In this document: piece after piece, positions 11,216 to 24,559 of the stretch
Position numbering within the stretch: position 1 is the first letter of the stretch
How the letters are laid out: every line of letters begins with the position of its first letter
Program-made: the position numbers and the translations under genes
NCBI GenBank assembly: GCA_020740775.1
Contig: JAHEWK010000033.1
Coordinates: forward strand, 248,001 to 312,000
Direction: 5' to 3'
Length of the DNA: 64,000 bases
Source: Ilyonectria destructans
Taxonomy: Eukaryota; Ascomycota; Sordariomycetes; Hypocreales; Nectriaceae
Notes under the pieces: model-generated
The model's database searches: none
Seen by the model: the letters and a program-made list of their open reading frames with translations, nothing else
What the model was told of the DNA's origin: nothing

Positions 11216-11867
11216 GACGCCCGAGCAGCAAAGCAGGAGAAACGGACGAGAAAATAGATATTTTGTATATGTAGACGTTTAAAAGTAGGCATTCAACATT
11301 GCAATTTCGTCATTGCGATGAAGTAGGCTAAAAGGAACTTTTCATCAACATGTGCCGCCAATTCCTTCACTCAGATCTAACAAAGAGATACGGCGTAGAA
11401 TGATTAGATTGCAAGAATATTGGCGCGAAAAACTCGGGTAAATACGATCACCATGTGAGCCTGTGAGGTGGCTACCGTATTTACTCGGTAAATTGGTATA
11501 AAAGTTTTGCCCCGCTTTACTGCGGCTTATCAGTCCACTAACAGTATCGGGATGACCAGAGCCAACGACTAAGGAGTTAAGGTACAAATTTGCGGGGTCT
11601 ACCTGCATAAGCGGGGCAGAATTTTTGTACCAATTTACCGAGTAAATACGGTAGATGTAGACCGCGCCAGGCTTCAGAATACAGCACCGCCGGCAGTCAT
11701 ACAATACGTGTCGGTCAAGATTAAGGCATAGAGAGAATGAGGCCTCTGAGTACCAACATTATAACTCCGTCCGTAACTGAGATCATGAGCAACTCTAACC
11801 TATGAGAACGTGGCAAAAATGTCCTGCTGCGCCAACTAGGAAAAAAAAGAATTAAACGAAATAAATA
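11216..11867. other. Intergenic, 3' of the MBL-fold gene up to the island
   Basis: Contains the 3' untranslated region of the hydrolase, the MITE, and about 200 bp of unremarkable sequence. Base composition is still ordinary, showing that the TA-rich state begins at the copia LTR and not before it. No gene is supported. Confidence 0.6.
11475..11651. mobile_element. MITE, Tc1/mariner-like, with ~43-bp terminal inverted repeats
   Basis: Nearly perfect inverted repeats begin CCGTATTTACTCGGTAAATT at 11475 and end with its complement at 11651, extending about 43 bp inward (to CCCCGCTT) with only a few mismatches. The 177-bp body is flanked by TA on both sides (11473-11474 and 11652-11653), the target duplication of Tc1/mariner-type elements. 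There is no coding capacity, so it would need a transposase in trans. It sits between the MBL-fold gene and the retrotransposon island. The family is not one I recognise. Confidence 0.85.
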
Positions 11868-11872
11868 AAAAC

Positions 11873-12056
11873 TGTTGGAATACGACCCTGTATAATGAAA
11901 ACTCTGATAGATTGATATCCGGACCTTAGTCAGAAGGGGGGGTATAATAACCCCTCTTCCGGCCGATCTGGATGATGAGGAGAAGTAATTATTAATATTA
12001 TCATCACTATATTAATCTCTATCTATCTGATTAAATTAGCCGTAATAGATTTAATA
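11873..12056 (+). repeat. Element A 5' LTR (copia, 184 bp)
   Basis: Direct repeat of 47003-47186. The outer half keeps many G and C bases that are A or T in the right copy, while the inner half is the more mutated one and the terminal CCAACA has become TTAATA. Confidence 0.95.
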
Positions 12057-12559
12057 ATTAAGAGTCTTATCTGCTTAAATAAGCTAGCTGTACTGAGATC
12101 TATATAGCTTTTATTCTCTATCTTAGGATTAATTTTACCCTATTCTACCTAAATCTATAAAAAATCATAATATCAGCTAAAAATACTACATCTAACTATA
12201 AGGTCTATCTTAAGACCTTTAAGGGTTGGAGGATTTAAGATAAGATCTTCCAGCTGAGGATAAATATAGCCAGCCTCTGGGATCTTACTAATTCTAAAGG
12301 AAGTTAACAGCCGATATAAGCCCCAGTAAAGCTACTAATTTCTTCCTATTATAAAAGAATCCCTCTATATTAAATTAAGCCTGACCTTTCTTAATGAATC
12401 TATTACTTAGAGAGTTAGAGGTTTCAGACTATTACTTTAATTTATACCCTTAAGACTATTAATTTAATTAAATAAGTCTAATTAATTAGAGATCTAACTG
12501 CTAAAGATAAAATCTTCTATTAGTCTAGCTATAAAGATTATAAGTAAGACTATAAGAAA
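12057..12559 (+). pseudogene. Element A gag remnant, 5' part
   Basis: Untranslated leader followed, from about 12170, by a stop-riddled frame with a copia Gag look (LKGW near 12227, SLWDLTNSKG near 12270). The coding sequence is interrupted at 12560 by element B and resumes at 29587 after the duplicated AGAAA. No open frame of useful length remains. Confidence 0.6.
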
Positions 12560-12992
12560 TATCACGGCCCGAGTTGGGACCAGGCGGTCGCAACCGGCAG
12601 AATTATAACATACCCACTTTTTCATATAACATTAAGATCCCAAACTCACCCTATATAAGTAAGCCAGAATACCCAACTTACTTACTTATAATAAGCTATA
12701 AAATCGGACTTACTCTCACCCAGTAAGCCCACCAGTATAGCTATAATATATAAGTATACTTATTTAGTATATTTATAGAAGATAGTCTTACCAGCTATTA
12801 ATATAACTTAGTTATCTAGCTTACTGTACCAGCTATATATTACTAGATATAATACTATCACTCTACTGTATTACTCTATTTATAGTAACTACCCTATAAC
12901 TTATACCTAATATCTTAATTCCTACTAAAACCTAAACCCCACAATCTACGCCTACTCTATACTAACAGTCTAGAATAAATACAGCCGTTATA
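12560..12992 (+). repeat. Element B 5' LTR (433 bp)
   Basis: Begins TATCACGGCCCGAG (probably TGTCACGG before mutation) and ends CCGTTATA. Same length as the 3' copy. Confidence 0.95.
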
Positions 12993-13512
12993 TATTAATA
13001 GCTCTTATTCAGTATATTACTATATTAAGTATAAGTTAGGTAAGTTGCAAATAGCTTCTACTACTCTATCTGTAAGTATATCTATCTCGTCTAAGGGAAA
13101 GGGCATCCCACGCCCTAAAGTCTCTAAGGATAGAGATGGAGATAATAAGATAAATACGGAAGAAATATCTGATGAAGAAGATACTGCAGACAAACTAACC
13201 CAGCTCTATATGGAGAACTAACAACTTAGTAGCGACCTAGTTAACTTAGCAAACCTCAGTAAGGCTGCTAATAACTACTATAGTGCCAGATTTAAAGCTA
13301 TAATCCAGCAGATAGAAACTATAGGTATAGCTGTAAATAATAATACCTCTGTACTTTAGGCTACTATTAGTGTAATAGAATAATAAACTATTAAGCTTAG
13401 CTAGAAGTTAGCTAACGCCTAGGTAGAATAAGTATAATAAGCCGAATAAACTAATAGATTTTCAGTTATACTAAATATCCTGAGACTCTATAATATTAGA
13501 GAAACTATTAAG

Positions 13513-13921
13513 TGTTACGGCCTGGCTGCAACCTGCATCAGGCCCCAGGCGCAGCCCCACTTTTCCAGCCTCCCGGAACGGAATATAGTTTAGCTATATA
13601 TAATCACTCCGTAATTACCTCTAATTACCAGTAATTATAATTACTTATATGGTGATTATGCCCGATTACTATAGTATATAGATAACTGAGTAGTGTATAT
13701 TCACTATAAGCAGCTATTTAGCTATTAATATAACTTAGTTACCTTAATTACCTTAACTTGCTATATATTACTGTACTTAACTATTACCAGATATAATATT
13801 TATTTAGTAAGTAATGCCCTAATCTATCTGCTAATATAAACCTATAGTTTATCTACCAGTAATCTATCTCTTGCCTACTTTATACTATATATATAGCAGT
13901 CTAGAGAGTATAACTATTATA
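13513..13921 (+). repeat. Element C 5' LTR (409 bp)
   Basis: Begins TGTTACGGCCTGGCTGC and ends TATTATA. The first dinucleotide TG is intact here but TA in the 3' copy. Confidence 0.95.
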
Positions 13922-14039
13922 TATTAATAGCTCTTATTTAAAAAGGTTACTTATATTAACCAGTAAGTAATATCTTATACTATTAAGATATCTAGAACTA
14001 ACTAAACTCCTACTACCCTAAGTAATATACCTGCATTAC

Positions 14040-14990
14040 CAGCTTATATAGCTCCGGCGAATAATACCAATATAGCAGCTAAAGTTAAGCAGCTATACAA
14101 TCTGGTCTATATTCTGCAGCAGTAAGTGCAGAATATACTAGTACTAGTTACTAGAAATACTAAATACAACCTAGGGGAAGTAATAAAACTACTACTACTA
14201 GAGAAGTTTAATAGAATACCTAGTAATATTATACTCTTTATTATTAGGATAAAAGAATACTTTTAGTAGTATCTATAACAGTTGGTATCTATAGAATTAT
14301 AACTGCTATTTATAAGCAATCTGATATTTAGTAATATAAAGAATTAGTTTGAATCTATTTTTAAAGATTTCCTTAATAATAATAAAGCCGACTAGAACTA
14401 AAATACAGTTAATCTATTTGCAGATTGGGAAAACTTTAAAGTAGCCCTTAAAGATATATTTAGAATAGTTAATAAAGAAAGGCAGACAGCTGCAAAAATT
14501 CATATACTTAAATAAATCCACTCTGCTACTGCCTATACTATTACACTCTAATAAGTTGCCTTTAAGTTAGACTAAAAGAATAAGATACTTATAGAAATAT
14601 TCTACTAAGGACTGAAGGATAAGGTTAAAGATAAGCTCTATAAAGCTGACCGACCTAATACCCTTATAGAATATATTACTATAGCCGTTAAAATCGACAA
14701 ATAACAGTACGAAAGATATAGGAAGAAGGCTGCAATACGCTAAAGAGGTCGGAATACTCTATATAATCCCTACTACCCTAACTAATAAGGGAATAGTAGA
14801 GGATAGAGGGGTGGCCAATAGGGTAACTCTTGTGGAAATACCTCTTAGGGAATATATACTGGACCTATAGAACTTGGAGCCGCATAAAGGCAGCCCTAAG
14901 ATAAGAAGGATGTTATATACTATAACTGCAATAAGAAGGGATACTTTATATAAGAATACTGCAAGCCTAAGAAAGAATGATAATTCCAAC
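14040..14990 (+). pseudogene. Element C gag remnant
   Basis: Capsid-like frame (LKDIFRIVNKERQTAAKI near 14450, then a KDKVKDKL helix near 14620) followed by a basic Arg/Gly stretch and a damaged CCHC zinc knuckle near 14925-14970 (YNCNKKGYF then ECKPKKE-like). It carries many TAG/TAA at expected Gln codons. Nucleocapsid function in the living ancestor is inferred from the family. Confidence 0.8.
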
Positions 14991-16579
14991 CTGTACCTAC
15001 TGAATAATAGTTATTAAATACTATCTAGAGATAGAAAGAAATAGAAATAGCGGTATGAATACGAACTATCGCTATAATATGAGGTGTATATAAATACTCT
15101 GGCTTAAGCTGGCCTGTATATCTACCCAGCTGAAAGTGATACTTATCCCAAGAAGAAGCAGAAGCACTACATCCAGAAGAACCTACCTTAAAAGCAAACA
15201 GGCAGGAAAGATAGATAGAGTGGATATTGGTACTGGAACCCCTAATAATTTAACTATCGGCAGAAATATTAAGAATAATAGCTATAGTATAATGAGAAAA
15301 GTAACTAGGAACCTACTAAAGAGGATTACTGAAAGTACCGGACACCTAAAATAACATCCCGAATAGACAGCTAGACGATTACGATATCAGAAATAAATAT
15401 CCTGACTCTAGTAATAAAGAAAGACTAGACCCCTATATAGAGGAATATATACCCAGCACCCCAGAAGAAATCAGCTAAATAATAATAGAAAAACTATAGT
15501 GGGATAAAGTTATACTTAATAAGTAAGGCAACTGACAATAGGAAAATAAGGGAGCTATATACTAATAACTTATAAGGGAATAATAAAATGCCAAACAATA
15601 TAAACCTATCTATCTTTATATAATAATAAGATATAAAGTAAGAGACTATATAGTGGAACCCAGAGGAGAGTTTAGGGATAACTCTATTCTCCACCTCAGT
15701 ATGGAAGAATATAACTAGATCTTATGGATTTTATACTACTACCTATAATACTATTACTACTTAAAGAATAAATAGACTTATAACTATTACCCCCTGAGGC
15801 TACTAGGAATCCCTATTACCCAACTATATATAAAGTATAATATAGAGTACTATAAAAATACTAATAGATACCCTAAGTACTGTATTATTATTCTGGAAGC
15901 TAAGATAACTAGATTTCTATAATAGTATATATAAGGATTATAGGACTCTTAAGACTGCTAATATTAGGAATACTGAATCTATATAAAAATTAAGGTATAC
16001 CTCTGGCACTAAGTGCGGGAAGAATAGAGATATTTCCCGTAAGAATGAAAATACTTCTAACTAGAGAAACCTAAATATAATGAATTATTTAATAACAATA
16101 TCCAGCAAAAAGAAATAGAGAAATAGCTAGGGATAACTAGATAACTCCTACTCTAGAAAGAAAACCCTATAACTAATTAAGAGAAGAAACCTACTGTAAT
16201 ATTAAATAAATCAGATAATTATAGGGAATATAAAATAAAGAAAAATTCTCTCTATATATAAAGAACTAAGAAAAAACATATTCCTATCCCTATGCCTGAC
16301 GATATCTACAAAAAAATATTCGCAATAGATTATATTACTAAGGGATATATAAAGTATACCCAGAAAGGAAAAATTATCTATGAATATATATATAAGATAC
16401 ATAAAGATAGATTTAACTTTTCCCGACAAACTGGCGGATAGGCTGAAGACTGAGAATGGTATAAGGTGGTCTGAATATAGATAAAAAACCATACTCGCCC
16501 TCTATAATAGAGCAATAAATAGGCTAAGAGCTAGGAGAAGCAGAACTTCCAGTAAGAGCTCTATATGCTATAGGAAGTA

Positions 16580-19500
16580 TATAAACGGATTGCTTGGAAA
16601 TCCAGGTATAAATTAAGGGATACTGGTATACTGTACTAGTAGATAGTAGTGCAGAATTTAACTATCTTTACCTAAGAATAATAAATAAGTTAGAGCTACT
16701 ATAGAAGAATAAATCGAATCTATACTAAGTATAGAATCTTAAAGGAACAAGTTTTAGTTATAATAATAGATATATTATTAGGGAGATTAATTACCTTAAG
16801 GTTTTTATAAATAAATATAATAAAGGTATCTCTTTTGATATTATACCCTCGGTATAATATAATTTAGTTTTAGGCTACCTATAGCTATAATAAGTAAACC
16901 TACTAATTAATTAGAGGACTGGCTAAATAACCTTTAATAATATTAATAATTATTTCTTCTATAAATAGAATTTAGATAATAATATAAGATCTTAAACTTT
17001 AACTGATAATAGCACCAGTAAAGTAATATATAATAATATAATAGATACTTTACTACCTTAAGATACTAGATATAAATACTATAACGCCTAAAATAATAAG
17101 ATATACTGCACTATTATATAAGTATAAGTATAATTTACTAAGCTTAATAAAGAACTATAAGAAATAAAGAAATATAAGAAAGTAGATAACAGGCTTAAGA
17201 ATATACCCCCTACTTACTGTATCTATAAGAAGCTATTTGCTGAAGAGATGGAAATAGGTCTACCCCAGTATAGTTAATAGGACTATAAGATAGTACTTAA
17301 AGATAGAATTACAGCTAAATTCTATAAGATTTATAACTTAATAAAGTTTAACTCTATATATTAAAAGAATACCTTAAAGATATATTAAAAAAGGGATTTA
17401 TCAGAATATTAAAGTCCTCTGCAGAATATCTAGTTATATTCGTCCTAAAGAAAAACAGAAAACTGCAATTAGTTATAAACTACTAATAGCTTAATAATAT
17501 TACTATTAAGAACTGAATACTATTGCTACTTATTAATAAACTGAAAGATTGACTATATAGTAAAAAGTAGTTTACAGCCCTCAACCTTAAGGGAGCTTAT
17601 AACCTTATCTGTATTAAACCTAAAGATAAATAGAAGACTGCTTTCCGGATAAAATACAGACTTTTTGAATATCTAGTTATACCTTTTAGACTTATTAATA
17701 TACTGACGACCTTCTAATAGATAATTACCAATATACTATAGGAATATCTTAATATCTTTATTATATATTACCTTAATAATATCCTTATCTTCTTTAATAT
17801 AGAAGAAGAATATACAGAATATATCTATATAGTACTTAAGAAACTACAGAATATAAACCTCCTTATTAAACCAGAGAAGAGTAAGTTCTATATAGATAAA
17901 GTAGACTTCCTTAGATATACTATCTGTCTAAATGAGATCTATATAAATTAAAAGAAAATTAAAGCTATTAAAGATTAGCTAAAACCTATAATAGTTAAAG
18001 AAGTATAGAGCTTCCTAGGATTTACTAACTACTACTAAAAGTTTATTTGTAATTTTAAAAGTATTAGATACGCCCTTATAGAACTTATAAAAAAAGAAGT
18101 AAATTTCAGATAGAATACTAAAGTATAGAAGGCTTTTAATAATATCAAAAAGGCAATTCTCAGCAAATCAGTCTTAATTATATTTAACTCCAATAAAGAA
18201 GTTAAGCTGGAAATAGACTCCTCTAATTTTAGTCTAGAATCCCAAATAGAATAAAGAGATATCAATAGGAAATTATATCTAATTGCCTTCTACTTATACA
18301 AACTCCATAGAGTAGAGCTTAACTACTCTATCTATAATAAAGAATTTCTTACAATAGTTAACTTATTTAAAGAATTCTAATACTACCTCTTAGGAAGTAA
18401 GTATAAGATTAAAGTCTATACTGACTATAAGAATATCTTATACTTTGTAACTACTTAAGAGTTTAGTAGTAGATAACTCTATTATATAGAATACCTATTG
18501 GAATTTAACTATATTATTATCTATAAGAAAGGATTAAAGAATAGTAGAGTAGATACTATCAGCTAATAACCCAATTTCAATATTAATATTACTAAGGAAA
18601 ATAAATAACTCCTTAAGCTGACTCCAGAAGGATATCTTAAGTAGAGATATATTGCTAATATCTATAAGTATAAGGAAAAATAGTATAATATAAATAAAAT
18701 ACCCAGTAAAGAATAGTAAATAAAAATCCATAAGGAATACCTATTCTATAATAATAATAATAAAGTATTTCCTAATAAATTTAACTATAACTATAGGATA
18801 CTAATATACTATAAATAGGTATTTATACCTTAGAAACTAGTATTTAGTTTTCTGAAGAATAGAATAAAATACTACTAAAGTAAGAGGCTTATAAAAAGCT
18901 AAGTCTATAAATAATTTTATTGTAACTATATAATACCCAAAAATAATAACTATCTATAGATAGTATGCCTAGAGTGCAATAAGAAACTCAGAATAGTATA
19001 TAAAGACCTACTAAAGACCCTAAATGAGGAATGGCAAAATAAGATATAATAGTACTATTGCTATAAGAATAATAATAATACTATTTACCCCTATAAGTAT
19101 AACTACCAATATAGAATATCTATCTATAAGAAATAAGCCTTTATACCCCCAAAATGTATACCTGAATTCAGCAGGGAATATATAAAGAACTACTAGAAAT
19201 AAGAACTTATATTTAACTAAGTATATACTAGGTTTTATTAGAGATTTATTACCAACCCAGCAGACTTTAGATAATATAATATCTATAAGAAAAGAGAAAT
19301 AGAATCTTAATAGCCTCTAGAACTAATAAAAAAAGTACAATTTATCAATAAGCTTAACAGAAGAATACTTACAGCAATATATACAGTGAAACTAGATAAC
19401 TTACTGCTAAAAGAAATCTAGGAGTATAATAATATACTACCTAAGGAAGAATAAATAGAATGATTATAGGTTCCTAAAGAACTACAATAATAACTAGTAT

Positions 19501-20770
19501 GGGAAGTTTATAAATACTCTATATATAGATATTAGGGTATTAATAGAACCCTTAAGAGGCTTAGAATAATATACTTATTCCCCTAAATAAAGAAAGCTAT
19601 TTTAGATACTATTAAAGGATATAATCTATATAAAAAGTTAAAATTACTATAATATAAGCCTTATAGACAGTTATAACTACTACCAGTAGTATAATAACCT
19701 TAGGAATTTATTACTATAGACTATATTACTAAGCTTCTGCTATCTAAAGATTTAATAACTAGAGTACTCTATAATAGTATATTTATTATTATAGATAGAC
19801 TTATAAAATTCTTATACTTCCTACTCTACTAAGAGTCTACTAATATAGAATAACTTTCTTATATATTTTTAAGAAATATCGTCAGTATATACAGATTGCC
19901 AATAGAAATTATATCCAATAGAGGAATAATATTTATATTTAAATTCTGACAAGGACTAATAGTTCAAATAGGATTAAACTATAAGCTTATAACAGCTTGG
20001 AGACTATAAGTGGATAGATAAACGGAAAGACTTAACCAGATAGTTAAATAGTACCTACAGTGCTACATTAACTATAAATAAGATAATTAGGTCTAGAAGC
20101 TGCCTATAGTGCAACTGGCCTATAATATATCCACCTTAGGAATAATAAAGCTTATACCAGCTTATACTAACTTTAGATTTACCCCTAATGCCTATAGATT
20201 ATTATAAGAAGGACCCTTAAATATAAAGGCAATTCTTAGTACTGACTAACTATAATAGCTATATAAAGAAATATAAATAGAACTGGAGTTTATATATAAA
20301 TAAATAAAAAAATATTATAATAAGAAAAGATTAAAGAGATTAATCTTCCAGGAGGGAGATATAGTCTATCTTATAATAAAAAATATTATAATAAAAAGGC
20401 TGAATAATAAATTGGATTTTAAATTTATTGGACCTTATAAAATATTGGAAAAAATCTCAGAAAATAACTATAAGCTGGACTTACTACTAAAGGTTAAGCT
20501 CTATCTAATCTTTTATATTTTATTACTTAAATTAGCAGTAGATACTATTTATATTAAAATATAGAATAATAATTAAAAAATAGAAGTTAAGAATAACCAG
20601 GAATTTATAGTTAAAACAATCCTTAATATAAAAAGAGAAAATAATAAAATAAAATATCTTATAAGATAGAAAAACTGCAACCTATTAAAAGATATATAGA
20701 AACCCTATAAATACCTTATATATTATTAAGCTAAGCTAAAAGACTTCCTTAAATAAAAAAGTACCCCAGG
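16580..20770 (+). pseudogene. Element C pol remnant (protease, RT, RNase H, integrase, chromodomain)
   Basis: In order: an aspartic protease with LVDSSAEFNYL near 16640; reverse transcriptase from about 17300 with FTALNLKGAYNL and the YLNNILIF relic of the YxDD box near 17770; the SFLGFTNYY motif near 18010; RNase H near 18180-18700; the integrase core near 19690-19960 (IDYITKLLLSKD, IIIDRLIKF, ISNRGIIFIFKF); and a chromodomain-like tail from about 20590 (EFIVKTILN). All domains contain stops and none could be made. The assignment rests on motif order and is firm at family level. Confidence 0.88.
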
Positions 20771-21525
20771 AAATATATATTAGAATAGATTCTAGAATCC
20801 TTACCTACTACCAGAGGGAATTAGAGGAGTCCCCTCAGACTCTACGGGAAGGATAAAGTTACTAAGCCCCAAGGAATCCCACAGGCTAGCCTGAGCCTCC
20901 GCAGAATAGTCCCAAAAGGAGCTATCCAGATAGGCTACCTCCTCGGCGGATACCTTATTTTACTCAGCCTCCTCCAATTCGTCTAAGGATTAAAGCCTGT
21001 AATATACTATTTCCTCGCCCTTCAATTTCAGTGCGTACTTCTGGCGATAAAGATACGCTAAATAGTTTAGTGCTTTGTTTAGAGTAACCTGCACCGCTAT
21101 TATTTGCTCCTCAGCCTTTTCCTCCTTTTGCTCTAAACGATTAGACTTAGTATTTATTCAGTTTACTACCTATAAGTTAGTATATAAAGAATACTATAAT
21201 AAGAAAATTATATATACGCCCTAATGGAAATATTAGAACTATTATAGGAACAACTCTATTGGGTATATTTACTACAGTAAGATAATTTCTTAATTATTTT
21301 GCAGGATAAACCCCACTTAGAATAAAAAGAATACAGTATAATATAATAACTAATAGTCTGGATGGTATGGAAAAGGGCAGTACGATATTAAGCAGTACGA
21401 CTGGATATACTATCAGTTTATTTATAATAATTAAGGAGTAAGTTGGGCCTATTGGGAATAGGACTAATAGATAGATAATGAAACTATAGAATCTTGGGAT
21501 AAAATTTATTGGAGGGGAGATATTG

Positions 21526-21934
21526 TATTACGGCCTGGCTGCGATCTGTATTAGGCTCTAAGTGCAGCCCCACTTTTCCAGCCTTCCGGAATGGAATATA
21601 GTTTAGCTATATATAATCACTCCGTAATTACCTCTAATCACTAGTGATTATAATTACTTATATAGTAATTACGCCTGATTACTATAGTATATAGACGACT
21701 AAGTAGTATATATTTACTATAAGTAGCTACTCAGCTATTAATATAACTTAGTTACCTTAATTACCTTAACTTACTATATATTACTGTACTTAATTATTAC
21801 CAGATATAATATTTACCCAGTAAGTAACGCCCTAATCTATCTGCTAATATAAACCTACAGTTTATCCACCAGCAACTCATCTCTTGCCTACCCTATACTA
21901 TGTATATAGCAGTCTAGAGAGCACAACTGTTATA
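21526..21934 (+). repeat. Element C 3' LTR (409 bp)
   Basis: Direct copy of 13513-13921, preceded by the polypurine tract; it ends GTTATA directly before the TTAAG duplication. Confidence 0.95.
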
Positions 21935-21939
21935 TTAAG

Positions 21940-22780
21940 CTTTAATAACTAAGAGAGTTTAATAGAAACCCTAAGGAGCTTACTGAATATCTTACTGAAC
22001 TTAAGTTATTCTATATATACTATCTAACTGCTTTTGGTAATAACTAATTAAAGGTATAATATACTATAGAACTTCTAAAAGGTAATACTAAAGATAGTAT
22101 AGTATTAATCCTTAAAGATTTTATAGAAAAAGTACTAAAAAAATATAAACTAAAAATAACTATTCTATTTAATAGCTTTAAGATATATAAGTAGCTTCTA
22201 TATAATACCTATAGAGAATAGGATAAGAAGTATAACGCCCTTATTACTATCTGTAAATTCTATTAATATAAAGCAGTATTAGAGTATCTTATAAAGTACT
22301 AATATCTCTCTGCTAAACTTAACTTAATAGAAGAAAATATAATTAATAGCTTCTATAAAGAATTAAAGGATAAAGTAAAAGATAAGATTTATAAAATCCT
22401 TAACCTACCTATAGACTTTAATTTATATATCTATTAATATATTATAATTAATAACTGACTATTTAAATAATATATAGAAAAAAAAAAAAAAAGAAAATAC
22501 TAACAATTAGAAAAAGAAAAACTATAACTCTAATAGCAGTAAGAAATAATAAGAAAATACCTCCTATAGAATAGCAGCTAGACCTATAGAATTAGGCACT
22601 ATATAATAAGACTATTTATAAATCCAGTATTAAAATTACAGAAAGAAAGGCTATTTCAAAAGTAAATACTAAGGCCCTAAAACTAACTAAAAATATAAAC
22701 CTATACCAGAAGGTAACTATAAGATTCACTTTACTGATAAGGATAAAGATATATAGACTGCAATCTTTACAACTTAAACT
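21940..22780 (+). pseudogene. Element B gag remnant, 3' part
   Basis: The gag frame of element B resumes after the insertion of C: REFNRNPKELTEYLTELKLF near 21955 and a FYKELKDKVKDKI helix near 22350, the same capsid landmarks as in element C. The 5' part lies at about 13000-13507. It contains stops and an A-rich run near 22480. Confidence 0.75.
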
Positions 22781-24559
22781 ATTACTATAACCTAAAGTAG
22801 ATTCAATAGATATTTTAACAAAGCAGCTAAAAATAATATTAACTGGAAAATAGAGTATCTAAATAAGTACCCCTTAATAACACTCCAAGCAGTACTAAAA
22901 CTTAAAACCAGAATAAAAGAAGAAATCAGAATAAAGAATAACACCACCTGAAAAAAGAAAATAGAAAACAAAACCCCAGAATAATAGAAAGAGTAACTGC
23001 TAAAATAATAAGCTAGTGCAAAAGTATAATAAGAGAAGCTAAACCAGGGAATTAATACTATATAGAAACCTATCCCTATAAGCAGATAAAAAATCCCCCT
23101 GAAACTACCTAATAATATACAGCTATTATAAACTATTGCTATAGTCCGACAAAACAAAGATATATAATAACCTACAGTTAAAGTAGAGATATATATCCCC
23201 AACAGACAACCCAAACTAGCTATACTGCCTCTAATAATATAGGAATATAGAGTAAAAATCTCCAGAATATAGAAGAAAAACAATAAGCTATAATAATACT
23301 TCTATACCAGAAAAGAAGAAAAGCTCTAGATCTACGCCGGATAAGAAGTATAATAAGCAAGAAAAATAGAACTTCCAGTAAATAATAAAGATATTATCTT
23401 ACCAGCCGATAAGTACCCTAAAACGGAGGATAAATACTACTGTAAAGAAGTAAGCCACTCTAAAGATTTATATTAAAGCCCCCAGATAAGTTAAGAATAC
23501 CACTAGAAAGAAGATGTATATAGAATCTGTATGTAGAAGAACCCTATAGAAATATATAACAACCTCACCAATAAAAGATAAGCCCCCAATAAGGACGCCC
23601 CCATCTATATCTACACCTATAATAGATATTTAGGATATAACCCCCTAAATATTACTGTAATAAAAAGGCCGGATAATAACCCTAGAGTCTCTATTTATAA
23701 CTGACAATATAAAGAGATCTTATAGGCGTTATATATTACCTATACCTGCTAAATATATAAGAAAAAAAAGATTTACTATAACTATTACCTGATATATACA
23801 GGTAACAAATCTATCTAAAAACCCTACTTACAGAAAGAACTTAAGTACTTCTATATTATAATATAGTACAGCAGAATAGAAGTTATATAACTAGATAATA
23901 AGGAAAATTTATTCCCGTTAAGTTGCCTAACATTAGATGCCACCCTTAGTAATTATAAAATAGAAGAATATTATATATATAAATAAGAAAAACTACAGGA
24001 ATAGCATACTGTAGAATATAAACGAAAAATATAATATATTGCGACTAAAGCACTAAGGTGCAATATAAAGGACTATAAGGACTATAAGTAGGAAATCTAA
24101 GATAAATTCTAATATATTAAGTATATAGTAATAAGAAACTATAAGTTTAATAACCACTAAGGAACCAGCAGCCTTAATAGAGCCTAGAAAAATAAAATGG
24201 AAGATTGAAAATAAAGAGGTATAAGCCCGGACTGTAAAAATAAAGAATATACTAGATCCACCTAATTTTACTTAGCAAGAAATACAATAATCTATATACT
24301 GCCTAAATACCTAAAGTATAGAATTAAGGTATAAGAAATCAATTAGTATATCAGATAAATATATACAGAAGGATTTAACTTCTATAATAGAACCAGAGAT
24401 AATAAAAATAACTAAGTATAATACTAATAACTCTAAGGATTAGGAAAAGATCTATACTATTTATAGAAGAGCAGCAGATAAGTAAAAAGGAAAAGATACC
24501 CTCTAGTAAGGCTCTATATATAATATAGAATATAGAAAAATAAAGAACCTTAGAAATAA

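Larger units (their letters stand above)
13513..21934 (+). mobile_element. Element C: Ty3/gypsy chromodomain retrotransposon nested in element B
   Basis: An 8,422-bp complete but dead element with 409-bp LTRs (13513-13921 and 21526-21934) and the target duplication TTAAG (13508-13512 and 21935-21939). The polypurine tract GGAGGGGAGA is at 21511-21520. It interrupts the gag region of element B and is thus younger than B. It is related to B: long stretches of the LTRs align and the 17 bases after the 5' LTR are the same. Gag and pol are collinear with B. Confidence 0.95.

Noticed and set aside
11345..11704. 119-codon frame on the minus strand
   Set aside because: It crosses both inverted repeats of the MITE and has no protein features.
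22792..23283. 163-codon minus-strand frame, very hydrophobic, resembling a membrane protein
   Set aside because: It lies antisense to element B in TA-rich DNA, where reversed codons give Ile, Tyr, Leu and Phe; composition artefact.
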